Of a DNA stretch of 64,000 nt, positions 55,505 to 64,000 are shown one piece after another; the first letter of the stretch is position 1; each line of letters starts with the position of its first letter. Where the stretch lies: NCBI GenBank assembly GCA_042140185.1, contig CP159477.1:2480001-2544000 (forward strand). The letters run 5' to 3'. The translations under genes were made by a program, and so were the position numbers. The notes beneath the pieces were generated by a model. The model was not told the origin of the DNA and ran no database searches. It saw nothing but the letters and a program-made list of their open reading frames with translations. Origin of the DNA: JANSXG01 sp024743075. Its GTDB lineage: Bacteria > Planctomycetota > Phycisphaerae > Phycisphaerales > UBA1924.

Positions 55505-57304
55505 TTGTCGATCGCTGCGATCATTGTGTTGCTGGTGGTCATCGGCGCGGTGGTCCTGCTCGCGACCACGCGGATCTCGCCGGATGCGCTGCTCATGGCG
55601 GCGCTGACGGCCCTGCTGGTGGTGCCGAACCCGACCGACAGCGGCTGGGCGATCGGCGTGATCGGCGCGGACGATGCGCTGACCGGCTTCAGCAACACCG
55701 GTGTCATCACGATCGCGGTGCTGTTCGTGGTGGTCGCGGGCCTCCGCGAGACCGGGACGGTGGACTGGCTGGGCGAGCGACTGCTCGGGCGTCCGCAGGG
55801 CCTGACGATGGCGCTGGTGCGGATCATCCTGCCGGTGGGCGCGATGAGCGCGTTCCTCAACAACACGCCGGTGGTCGCGATGATGATCCCGGCGGTGAGC
55901 GACTGGGCCAAGCGTCTGGACCTGACGCCGTCGAAACTGATGATACCGCTGAGCTACGCCGCGATCCTCGGCGGAACATGTTCGCTCATCGGCACGAGCA
56001 CCAACCTCGTGGTCAGCGGCATGGTCGACGCGACGCCGGGCGGCGATCCGATCGGCATGTTCGAGATCACGAAGGTCGGCTTGCCCGCCGCGATCATCGG
56101 AGGGCTGTTCCTTGTCTTCGTCGGTCCGAGACTGCTCCCGGACCGCGGCTCCACGAAACAGGCGCTTTCGGATCCGCGCGAGTACACGCTGGAGTTGATT
56201 GTGCCATCGGGCAGCCCGCTGGACGGCAAGACGATCATGGAGGCCGGTCTGCGGAACCTACCGGGGTGCTTCCTGGTTGGTATCGAGCGTGAGGGCGAGC
56301 CGATCGGGCCGTCCGATCCCGGCCAAGTCCTTCACGCGGGCGACCGCCTGCTGTTCGCGGGCATCGTGGAATCGATCCGGGACCTGCAGCGCGTCCGTGG
56401 CCTCGAACCGGCGACGGACCAGGTCTTCAAGCTCGACGCGCCGCGCTACCGGCGCCGGCTGTTCGAGGCGGTGGTGGCTCCGACCAGCCCGCTCGCCGGC
56501 GCGACCCTGAAGTCGACCGGGTTCCGTCACGAATACAACGGCGTGGTGCTGGCGGTCGCGCGCAGCGGCGTCCGCCTGCGCGGGAGGCTCGGCGATATCA
56601 CGCTCCGCGCGGGCGACACGCTCCTCGTCGAGGCCGAAGCCGGGTTCCACGATCGCTACCGGAACACGCGTGACTTTCTCCTGATCAGCCCGCTCGATGA
56701 TTCGACGCCGAGACGCCACGACCGGGCACCCGTCGCGCTCGGTGTGCTGCTGATCATGGTCACGGTCGTTGCGATCGGCTGGCTGAGCATGTTGCAGGGA
56801 GCGCTCATCGGCGCTGGTGCCATGGTCCTGGCGCACTGCTGCACGCTGAGCGAGGCACGCCAGAGCGTGGACTGGTCGCTGCTGATCGTGATCGGCGCGG
56901 CTCTGGGGCTCGGGCGCGCCCTCGATGTGACCGGCGCTGCGCCAGCGGTCGCCGACGGGCTCATCGGGATCGCCGGCGAGAGCCCGCTGATGGCCCTGAT
57001 TGCGGTCTATCTGGTCACATCGCTGGCCACCGAGATCATCACCAACAACGGCGCGGTCGCGCTCGTGTTCCCGATCGCGTACTCGGTGAGCACCACGCTC
57101 GGCGTGCAGTTCGAGCCGTTCATCTTCGCGATCATGATGGCCGGGTCGGCGAGCTTCGCCACGCCGCTGGGCTACCAGACCAATTTGATGGTGCTCAGCC
57201 CCGGCGGCTACCGGTTCAGCGACTTCCTGCGCATCGGAATCCCGATGAATCTGCTCATGGCCATCGTGTCGATCTCACTGATCCCGCTGATCTGGTCATT
57301 CTGA
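55505..57304 (+). CDS. SLC13-type anion/dicarboxylate transporter with two TrkA-C domains
   Basis: About 600-residue inner-membrane carrier of the DASS/CitM group. Membrane blocks: ITIAVLFVVVAGLRETGTVDWL, LPVGAMSAFLNNTPVVAMMIPAV (substrate-site NxxPV-like loop), IPLSYAAILGGTCSLIGTSTNLVVSG (SNT motif), and the mirrored second half IITNNGAVALVFPIAY and PLGYQTNLMVLSPGGY. Between the halves (residues about 210-400) lie two RCK_C/TrkA-C domains (ELIVPSGSPLDGKTIMEAGL..., AVVAPTSPLAGATLKST...), which gate transport by ligand. Start TTG 55505 is supported by GGAGG 6 nt upstream; there is no ATG near the first helix. The substrate could be sulfate, a dicarboxylate or citrate. No frame break. Confidence 0.88.
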   Translation: MSIAAIIVLLVVIGAVVLLATTRISPDALLMAALTALLVVPNPTDSGWAIGVIGADDALTGFSNTGVITIAVLFVVVAGLRETGTVDWLGERLLGRPQGLTMALVRIILPVGAMSAFLNNTPVVAMMIPAVSDWAKRLDLTPSKLMIPLSYAAILGGTCSLIGTSTNLVVSGMVDATPGGDPIGMFEITKVGLPAAIIGGLFLVFVGPRLLPDRGSTKQALSDPREYTLELIVPSGSPLDGKTIMEAGLRNLPGCFLVGIEREGEPIGPSDPGQVLHAGDRLLFAGIVESIRDLQRVRGLEPATDQVFKLDAPRYRRRLFEAVVAPTSPLAGATLKSTGFRHEYNGVVLAVARSGVRLRGRLGDITLRAGDTLLVEAEAGFHDRYRNTRDFLLISPLDDSTPRRHDRAPVALGVLLIMVTVVAIGWLSMLQGALIGAGAMVLAHCCTLSEARQSVDWSLLIVIGAALGLGRALDVTGAAPAVADGLIGIAGESPLMALIAVYLVTSLATEIITNNGAVALVFPIAYSVSTTLGVQFEPFIFAIMMAGSASFATPLGYQTNLMVLSPGGYRFSDFLRIGIPMNLLMAIVSISLIPLIWSF

Positions 57305-57568
57305 CCCGAATCGCATGGCTCCTCGGCAACCGGCCGAGACGGGCTTGGGTGGCTTCGTAGTCGCCAGCGGAGGTCCGAATACCGTGTGATCGACGGGCCG
57401 GCTGACCTGGAGAATGTGGGAATCTGCATTCGGGTCTGTCCAAGTCGCCCCGCCCAAGCCGTTGAACACCCCGATTCGGGGCCCGTTCTGCGATTCTGTG
57501 CGGTTCTGCCGGCTTTCACGCGAATGCACCGTTGGAAAGCGGCGACATAAGGAGGGAGATCCACTTCG

Positions 57569-59242
57569 ATGCCGCCCGCTCCTGTTCCAACCAACGAACC
57601 GCTCCGATTGGCCAAGCTGCGCTCGCTCGGCGTGCTCGATACCGAGGCCGAGGATCGGTTCGATCGGATCACGCTGCTGGCGTCCGAGATCGCCGGGATG
57701 CCGATCGCGGCGGTCAGTCTCGTCGATGAAGATCGCCAGTTCTTCAAGTCCATCTGCGGCCTCGATGTGCGAGAAACGCCGCGCGAGCAGGCGTTCTGCG
57801 CGTACACGATCCTCAGCCACAACCACCTCGTCGTAAAGAACGCTCTGGCCGACTCGCGATTCCGGGACAACGCGCTGGTCACCGGACCGCCGCACATCCG
57901 GTCGTACATCGGCGTGCCTCTGGTCGTGGACGACCTCTGCCTCGGCTCGCTGTGCGTGATCGACCTGCAGCCGCGCGAACTCTCGAACTCGCAGATCAAC
58001 GGCTTGAGAACGCTCGCCGAGATCACCGCCAGTGAACTGGCCAACCGCGTGCTGAGACAGAAGGCGGAGTCGGCGACGCTTGCCAAATCGATGTTCCTCG
58101 CGAACATGAGCCACGAGATCCGCTCACCCCTGGGTGTGATCGCCGGGTACGCCGATGTGCTCTCAGATCCCGCGACCGACGACGCCGAGGCCAGATACGC
58201 GATCCGAGCCATCTCGCAGAACGCCGATCACCTGCTCAAACTCGTGAACGGCATTCTTGATCTTTCGAAGATCGAAGCGAACCAGTATCTCATCGAACAA
58301 ATCGCCTTCCACCCGGCCGACGCGGTCAGTCAGGCGATCGAGATGCTTCGAGGCTTCGCCGAGCAGGCCGGAATACACGTTCGCTCAAGCATCGACGACG
58401 CGTCGAGCGCACCGGTGCTCGGAGACCCGACCCGCCTGCGCCAGATCGCCGTGAACCTCATCTCCAACGCGATCAAGTTCTCTGACGGCAAGGACATCGA
58501 GGTCGGGCTGGCCTGCGAGCCCGGCTCGTCACCGGGCCAGATCAAGCTCTCACTCACGGTGCGAGACCACGGTATCGGGATGGACGCCGAGCAGCTCTCG
58601 CGCGTGTTCGACGAGTTCCAGCAGGCCGACGCCTCCTCATCGCGACGTTACGGCGGCACCGGCCTCGGTCTGGCCATCGTCCGGCGTCTGGTCGGGCTGA
58701 TGCACGGCACGATGGAAGTGACATCCGATCCGGGTCGGGGCAGTTGCTTCAGGGTCAATTTCCAGTGGAGCGAAGCGGAGTCCCTGCCCCACGGCCGCGC
58801 CTCGGCTCGCGCGCGATCGTCCGGAGAACCGACTCCAAACGGCGGTAAACTGCGCGGCGTACGCGTGCTGCTGGCCGAGGACGGGCCAGACAACCAGCGT
58901 TTGCTCCGGTACCTGCTCAGCAGGGCCGGTGCGGATGTGGTGATCGTCCAGAACGGACAGGAAGCCTGGGAGCGCGCGAACGCGGAACCCGATGGGTTTG
59001 ACTGCATACTCATGGACATGCAGATGCCGATCATGGACGGCTGCGAGGCGACCCGACGCATTCGCGGGTCGGGATGCGAAACACCGATCCTCGCGCTGAC
59101 CGCGAACACACTGTCGGAAGCCATGGACGAGTGCATGCGCGCCGGCTGCAACGGCTACGCCCAGAAACCCATTCGGCGCGACGACCTGATCAGCCGGGTC
59201 GCCACGCTCGTTGAATCCTCTCGCCGATCACGCGCCGCCTGA
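57569..59242 (+). CDS. Hybrid sensor histidine kinase: GAF - HisKA - HATPase - receiver
   Basis: Soluble, cytoplasmic. Residues about 10-165 form a GAF domain (VLDTEAEDRFDRITLLASEIAGMPIAAVSLVDEDRQFFKS). The HisKA box is ANMSHEIRSPLG with phospho-acceptor His (nt about 58112). The ATPase N, G1 and G2 boxes are visible: NLISNAIKF, VRDHGIGMD and GTGLGLAIVRRLV. Residues about 430-550 are a receiver: VLLAEDGPDNQ (acidic pair), ILMDMQMPIMDG (phospho-acceptor Asp) and ALTANTL...KPIR (Lys). No output domain follows, so it needs a phosphotransfer partner, which is not in the window. ATG 57569 has AAGGAGGG about 11 nt upstream. No membrane helix. Confidence 0.92.
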   Translation: MPPAPVPTNEPLRLAKLRSLGVLDTEAEDRFDRITLLASEIAGMPIAAVSLVDEDRQFFKSICGLDVRETPREQAFCAYTILSHNHLVVKNALADSRFRDNALVTGPPHIRSYIGVPLVVDDLCLGSLCVIDLQPRELSNSQINGLRTLAEITASELANRVLRQKAESATLAKSMFLANMSHEIRSPLGVIAGYADVLSDPATDDAEARYAIRAISQNADHLLKLVNGILDLSKIEANQYLIEQIAFHPADAVSQAIEMLRGFAEQAGIHVRSSIDDASSAPVLGDPTRLRQIAVNLISNAIKFSDGKDIEVGLACEPGSSPGQIKLSLTVRDHGIGMDAEQLSRVFDEFQQADASSSRRYGGTGLGLAIVRRLVGLMHGTMEVTSDPGRGSCFRVNFQWSEAESLPHGRASARARSSGEPTPNGGKLRGVRVLLAEDGPDNQRLLRYLLSRAGADVVIVQNGQEAWERANAEPDGFDCILMDMQMPIMDGCEATRRIRGSGCETPILALTANTLSEAMDECMRAGCNGYAQKPIRRDDLISRVATLVESSRRSRAA

Positions 59243-59254
59243 AAAACCGCTTTC

Positions 59255-59260
59255 TATACT
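59255..59260 (+). promoter_or_regulatory. Putative -10 box (TATACT) of the MgtE-like gene
   Basis: TATACT lies 30 nt before ATG 59291 in an otherwise GC-rich gap, giving a short leader that contains GGAAGCCGG. No good -35 is seen. Confidence 0.4.
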
Positions 59261-59290
59261 GCGTCCACCCGGGAAGCCGGACGCACGACC

Positions 59291-60286
59291 ATGAAACCGG
59301 AAATCGAACAACACCTCGACAAGCCGATCAAGGGCTTCATCCGTCGGACAAAGGCCACGCTGCGGTCGTCCCTCTCAATCGGCGAAGCCATCGAAGACCT
59401 CAGGTCGCGCGGGATCGAAGAGGGAATCGTCTATTTCTATGTCATCGACGAGAATGACCGGCTCGTCGGCGTCATGCCGACACGGTCACTGCTCCTTTCG
59501 GCTCCCGACGAGCCGATCAAGAAAGTGATGAAGCAGGGCGTGGTCTCCTGCCGATCCGACCGACCGCTCTGGGAAGCGATGTCGATGTTCGCGGTCCATC
59601 GATTCCTGGCGATCCCCGTGGTCGACGCGGACGGCCGGTTCGAGGGCGTCATCGATGTGAAGCTCTATTCCGATGAGGCGGCGGACATGGCCAGCGCCGA
59701 ACACGAGGCCGATGTGTTTCAGATCATCGGCGTATGGATCGAGCAGTACCGTGGCGGCGGACCGTGGAAGGCCTTCCGCATCCGAATGCCGTGGCTTGGC
59801 TGCAACCTTCTCGGCGGCCTCATCAGCGCCGGCATCGCGACGGTGTTCGGCGGGGTGCTCGAGCAGGCGATTGTCATCGCCGCGTTCATCCCGCTGGTAC
59901 TCACGCTCTGCGAGTCGGTCTCGATCCAGTCACTGACGCTCGCGATCCAGTTCATGCACGCCTCGAAAGTGAATTTCAGGCAGATACAGAAACTGGCGTT
60001 CCGAGAGACCGCTGTGTCACTGCTGCTGGGATTGAGTTGCGCCGCGATCGTCGGCATTATCGCGATGCTCTGGGCCGGCCCCGTTCCGGCGGTCGGTGTG
60101 ATCGCCGGTTCAATCCTGATCGCGATGTGCATCGCCGCCGTGCTCGGCCTGCTCGTGCCGCTGGTCCTGCACGTCGCCAAGCTCGACCCGAGGGTTGCGG
60201 CGGGCCCGCTCGTGCTCATGCTCGTCGATGTGACAGCGATGCTCGTCTATCTCGGCATCGCGCACCTCGCGCTGTACACGCCCTGA
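59291..60286 (+). CDS. MgtE-family divalent-cation transporter, CBS pair plus membrane domain only
   Basis: Magnesium-type channel/transporter, 331 residues. Residues about 20-140 are two CBS motifs (SLSIGEAIEDLRSRGIEEGIVYFYVIDENDRLVGVM, QGVVSCRSDRPLWEAMSMF, FLAIPVVDADGRFEGVIDV). Residues about 165-330 are five membrane helices of the MgtE transmembrane domain, with the AFIPLVLTLCESVSIQSLTLAIQFM block (the conserved P-x-x-x-x-x-[AG]-x-x-G-x-Q region; here with unusual CESVSIQS), LLVPLVLHVAKLDPRVAAGPLVLMLVD (RxDPxxxxGPxxT motif). The N-terminal cytoplasmic N domain of classical MgtE (about 130 residues) is missing, so Mg2+ sensing may be altered. Starts 48 nt after the kinase stop; convergent with the HD-GYP gene after 6 nt. 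Confidence 0.85.
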   Translation: MKPEIEQHLDKPIKGFIRRTKATLRSSLSIGEAIEDLRSRGIEEGIVYFYVIDENDRLVGVMPTRSLLLSAPDEPIKKVMKQGVVSCRSDRPLWEAMSMFAVHRFLAIPVVDADGRFEGVIDVKLYSDEAADMASAEHEADVFQIIGVWIEQYRGGGPWKAFRIRMPWLGCNLLGGLISAGIATVFGGVLEQAIVIAAFIPLVLTLCESVSIQSLTLAIQFMHASKVNFRQIQKLAFRETAVSLLLGLSCAAIVGIIAMLWAGPVPAVGVIAGSILIAMCIAAVLGLLVPLVLHVAKLDPRVAAGPLVLMLVDVTAMLVYLGIAHLALYTP

Positions 60287-60292
60287 CCGGGC

Positions 60293-61717
60293 TCACGCCG
60301 CCTTCGAAGACTCACCGGATTTCACGCGCAGACATCCGTACTCCCAGAGGCCGTCGGAATTGGGCGCGGCGAGCGGTCGGACGATCTTCGCCTGCGTGTC
60401 GAGGTGTTTGCCCTTGCCCACCGAGGCGCGCACACGGACCGTGGCGCCCTTCTGGAACTGTTTGTGACTCGCGAACCGGAGCCCCGACTTCGAGATGTCC
60501 AGCAGCCGAGCGTCGACCGACTCCTGCTCGGCGCCGCCCTTGAACATCAGAGCAACCGCTGCACGGATGTCGCAGGGGTACCGCTCGGCCTGCCGCTGCT
60601 CGTTGCCGCGGAACCGGGTCACGATACCCATCTCCTTCTTGATGGAGAGAATGGCCTTCGCGGTCGACTCGTCGTGCGGGCAGACCTCGTCGATGGAACG
60701 CGCCTCGGCGGTCGGATTCGGCAACTCGTCCGAGTGTTCCTTCGAGGCCTCGGCCACGATGCCCTTCCAGACATCGAGGATCTCCGGGTCGAACTGCGAG
60801 CCTCGGCTCTCCTCCATCATCCGGAGGGCGTCCTCCCAGGCGATCGGAGCCCGGTACGGACGAGCAGAGGTGAGCGCATCGTAGACATCTACCACCGCGG
60901 CGATGCGTGCCGGGATCCCGAGCTTCGCGGCGTCGATGCCGCGCGGGTACCCGGTGCCCTTCAGATGCTCGTGATGATCGCGCGTCACCTCGATGGCGAT
61001 CGGGTCATCGATGCTGAGCTCACGCAGGATGCGTACTCCCGCAAGCGGGTGATCCTTGAGCGTCGCGAACTCCTCGTCAGTGAGCTTGCCTTCCTTGTTC
61101 AACAGATCACCGCTGATCTCGGCCTTGCCGAGATCGTGCACGAGACCGGCGCGGATCATCGCCGCTGCGAACTCGGTGTCGCGCGGACGCAGGGCCCGCG
61201 CGAGCAGCCCGCAGCCGATCGAGACATTCATCATGTGCGTCGCGGTGTAGAAGTCGTGGCCGCTCATGTTGAGCAGGCATGAGAACGCAGCGTCGCCCTC
61301 CTCCGAAGCGATCTGGGCGATCGTGTTGCCAACCTCGAACAGCGAACTCAGCGACTCCGGCGATGTGTTCGCCATGGCATCGTCGACGAGCTTGGAACAG
61401 ATTCCAGAGACGATGTCCCGGCGTTCCTGTGCGTTTAACGAGTCGTCACGAAGCACGTTGCTCACGCGGTTCGAAAGCATGGCCTGGTACTGGGAATGCT
61501 GCTCCACGGAGATGTACAGGTATTCAACGCCCTGCTCCAGCAGTCGGGCACGGTCCTCTTCCTTGAACATCAGGCCGACCGAGCGGTACAGGGCCGGCGG
61601 CACCGCCGGCGCGGTCCGGATGTACAGGTCCATGGCCAGTTCGCTCTCGTCGAGCGAGGCGAGCGGGGCGGGAAAATACGCCCGTGTGGATGCTGCGTCT
61701 CGCCCAACGATGGCCAT
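60293..61717 (-). CDS. DUF3391 - HD-GYP - PilZ c-di-GMP phosphodiesterase
   Basis: 474 residues. Residues about 1-140 resemble the DUF3391 region found before many HD-GYP domains (RSVGLMFKEEDRARLLEQGVEYLYI). Residues about 150-330 are HD-GYP: SGHDFYTATHMMNVSIGCGLLA, AGLVHDLGKAEI (HD metal site), DHPLAGVRIL, TRDHHEHLKGTGYPRGI (the GYP motif) and VVDVYDALTSARPYR. This predicts hydrolysis of c-di-GMP. Residues about 375-465 are a PilZ domain (RYPCDIRAAVALMF, LLDISKSGLRFAS, ending GLWEYGCLRV), which would let the enzyme sense its own substrate. The RxxxR loop reads QRQAERYPCDIR. ATG 61717 has GGAGGGG about 9 nt upstream. Divergent from abgT. Confidence 0.9.
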   Translation of the reverse strand: MAIVGRDAASTRAYFPAPLASLDESELAMDLYIRTAPAVPPALYRSVGLMFKEEDRARLLEQGVEYLYISVEQHSQYQAMLSNRVSNVLRDDSLNAQERRDIVSGICSKLVDDAMANTSPESLSSLFEVGNTIAQIASEEGDAAFSCLLNMSGHDFYTATHMMNVSIGCGLLARALRPRDTEFAAAMIRAGLVHDLGKAEISGDLLNKEGKLTDEEFATLKDHPLAGVRILRELSIDDPIAIEVTRDHHEHLKGTGYPRGIDAAKLGIPARIAAVVDVYDALTSARPYRAPIAWEDALRMMEESRGSQFDPEILDVWKGIVAEASKEHSDELPNPTAEARSIDEVCPHDESTAKAILSIKKEMGIVTRFRGNEQRQAERYPCDIRAAVALMFKGGAEQESVDARLLDISKSGLRFASHKQFQKGATVRVRASVGKGKHLDTQAKIVRPLAAPNSDGLWEYGCLRVKSGESSKAA

Positions 61718-61867
61718 GGTCGGTCCCCTCCGGCGCTCGAATCGCCGTCCACCGCGGCGGCGATGTAGCGATCATCGTCGCGTTCGAGCGGCGGCTTCAT
61801 TCCGCCTCGCCCATCTCTCACGACGGCGTCCGGCATGCTCGGAGTTCTCGGACGCACCGGCACCCGA

Positions 61868-61873
61868 TATGGT
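61868..61873 (+). promoter_or_regulatory. Putative -10 box (TATGGT) of the AbgT gene
   Basis: TATGGT is followed by six bases and ATG 61880 without a ribosome site. The 162-nt gap also holds the divergent HD-GYP promoter. Confidence 0.35.
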
Positions 61874-61879
61874 GGTGCC

Positions 61880-63512
<1,633 letters not shown>

Positions 63513-63537
<25 letters not shown>

Positions 63538-64000
63538 ACCACCGTTCTTCCCGTCGTCCCGGAACCGATGACCTGCTTCTCCGCATACTCGGGCGCGACA
63601 TGGTCGAGGCGCATCGCGAGGCGATGGAGGTTGCATGTCGGCACCGCCGGGAACAGGTGGTGTTCCAAGTGATAGAACATGCTGTAGCTCACGACGTTGC
63701 GCAGCCAACCGCGCTGCGTGCGAGCGATCTGACCGTGGTGGTCGCAGCCGTGGTGAACCGTCCACACCGCGAAAAAGGCGGTGAGGCATTGACCGGCGAG
63801 CATCGCCGCGAGATGCCAGCGTAGGGCCACCGGCGCGTCCGGCATCACGCAGGAACCGATAAGGACCACCATGACCCCGAGTTCCGCGGCGATCCAGCGG
63901 CGCTTCACGGAGCCACCGATTCGCCACGCTGAGGCGTGAAGACGCAGAGGGAACACAGGGCCCTCCAGCAGCACACGCCAAACGGGTTTTCCGATGTGTG
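63513..64000 (-). CDS. Membrane fatty-acid desaturase, 3' part
   Basis: The open frame enters from the right edge (HIGKPVWRVLLEGPVFPLRL) and ends at TAA 63513, giving the C-terminal about 160 residues. VHHGCDHHGQI and SYSMFYHLEHHLFPAVP are the second and third His boxes (HxxxHH and HxxHH) of the di-iron desaturase fold. LGVMVVLIGSCVM and LAAMLAGQCLTAFFAVW are membrane helices. The NLHRLAMRLDHVAPEYA tail is the usual cytoplasmic end. The enzyme would introduce a double bond into membrane lipids, but the first His box and the start lie outside the window, so activity cannot be judged. Confidence 0.87.

Overview
This window is GC-rich (roughly two thirds G+C by eye), densely packed DNA from a bacterium that most resembles a planctomycete, probably of the class Phycisphaerae. 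That placement is an inference from gene content, not a search result: an HU-type histone with a long Lys/Ala/Thr tail, a DUF6655-type lipoprotein next to an AsmA-like protein, many sulfotransferase and glycosyltransferase genes, a GH77/GH13 glycogen set, and MEP-pathway isoprenoid synthesis. Genes often overlap, both tail to tail and in ATGA/GTGA start-stop couplings. I found no tRNA, rRNA, CRISPR, IS element or prophage.

Layout. 0-2 kb: the end of malQ and ispE. 2-19 kb: a surface-glycan cluster with two GT2 enzymes, a cytidylyltransferase-PfkB fusion, a KdsC-like phosphatase fused to a shortened NeuA-like domain, an FkbM methyltransferase, two divergent sulfotransferases, a CgeB-like transferase and a very large tandem GT-B polypeptide, followed by HU. 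Three proteins of this cluster carry the same about 90-100-residue Rossmann-like module (a GAGxxT loop, then DD, then a [LI][SV]S[SA] strand). 19-24 kb: PilZ, a small HTH-like protein, the PxpBCA 5-oxoprolinase operon and a DUF389 membrane protein. 24-31 kb: a four-gene envelope operon (DUF6655, AsmA-like, thioredoxin lipoprotein, GNAT) and a secreted esterase. 31-38 kb: ABC-F (Uup), a low-GC orphan membrane gene, SulP, DUF1801 with a Lys-rich tail, and HDOD. 38-44.5 kb: a nonulosonic (sialic-type) acid operon in which neuA, neuB and neuC follow a large Maf/DUF115 fusion, the likely transferase. 44.5-64 kb: an amidase, a debranching enzyme, an AstE-type deacylase, a GCS2-CBS fusion, HtrA, an NfeD-flotillin pair, an SLC13 transporter, a GAF-histidine kinase-receiver protein, MgtE, a DUF3391-HD-GYP-PilZ protein, AbgT and the end of a fatty acid desaturase.

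Two general points govern how to read the annotation. First, about 24 reading-frame breaks occur in otherwise intact, conserved genes, mostly a missing single base and several in G/C runs. They look like uncorrected sequencing indels, so the affected genes are annotated as whole CDSs across the break. Second, many genes without a Shine-Dalgarno sequence have a TANNNT box 6-8 nt before the start codon, which predicts leaderless mRNAs; genes with GGAG/AGGAGG sites form a separate class.

Functionally the window is mostly about the cell surface: making activated sugars, building, methylating and sulfating glycans, adding nonulosonic acid to protein, maintaining the envelope (AsmA, HtrA, flotillin, amidase), and c-di-GMP/two-component control (PilZ, HD-GYP-PilZ, HDOD, hybrid kinase). 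No gene for a known anti-phage system was recognised.
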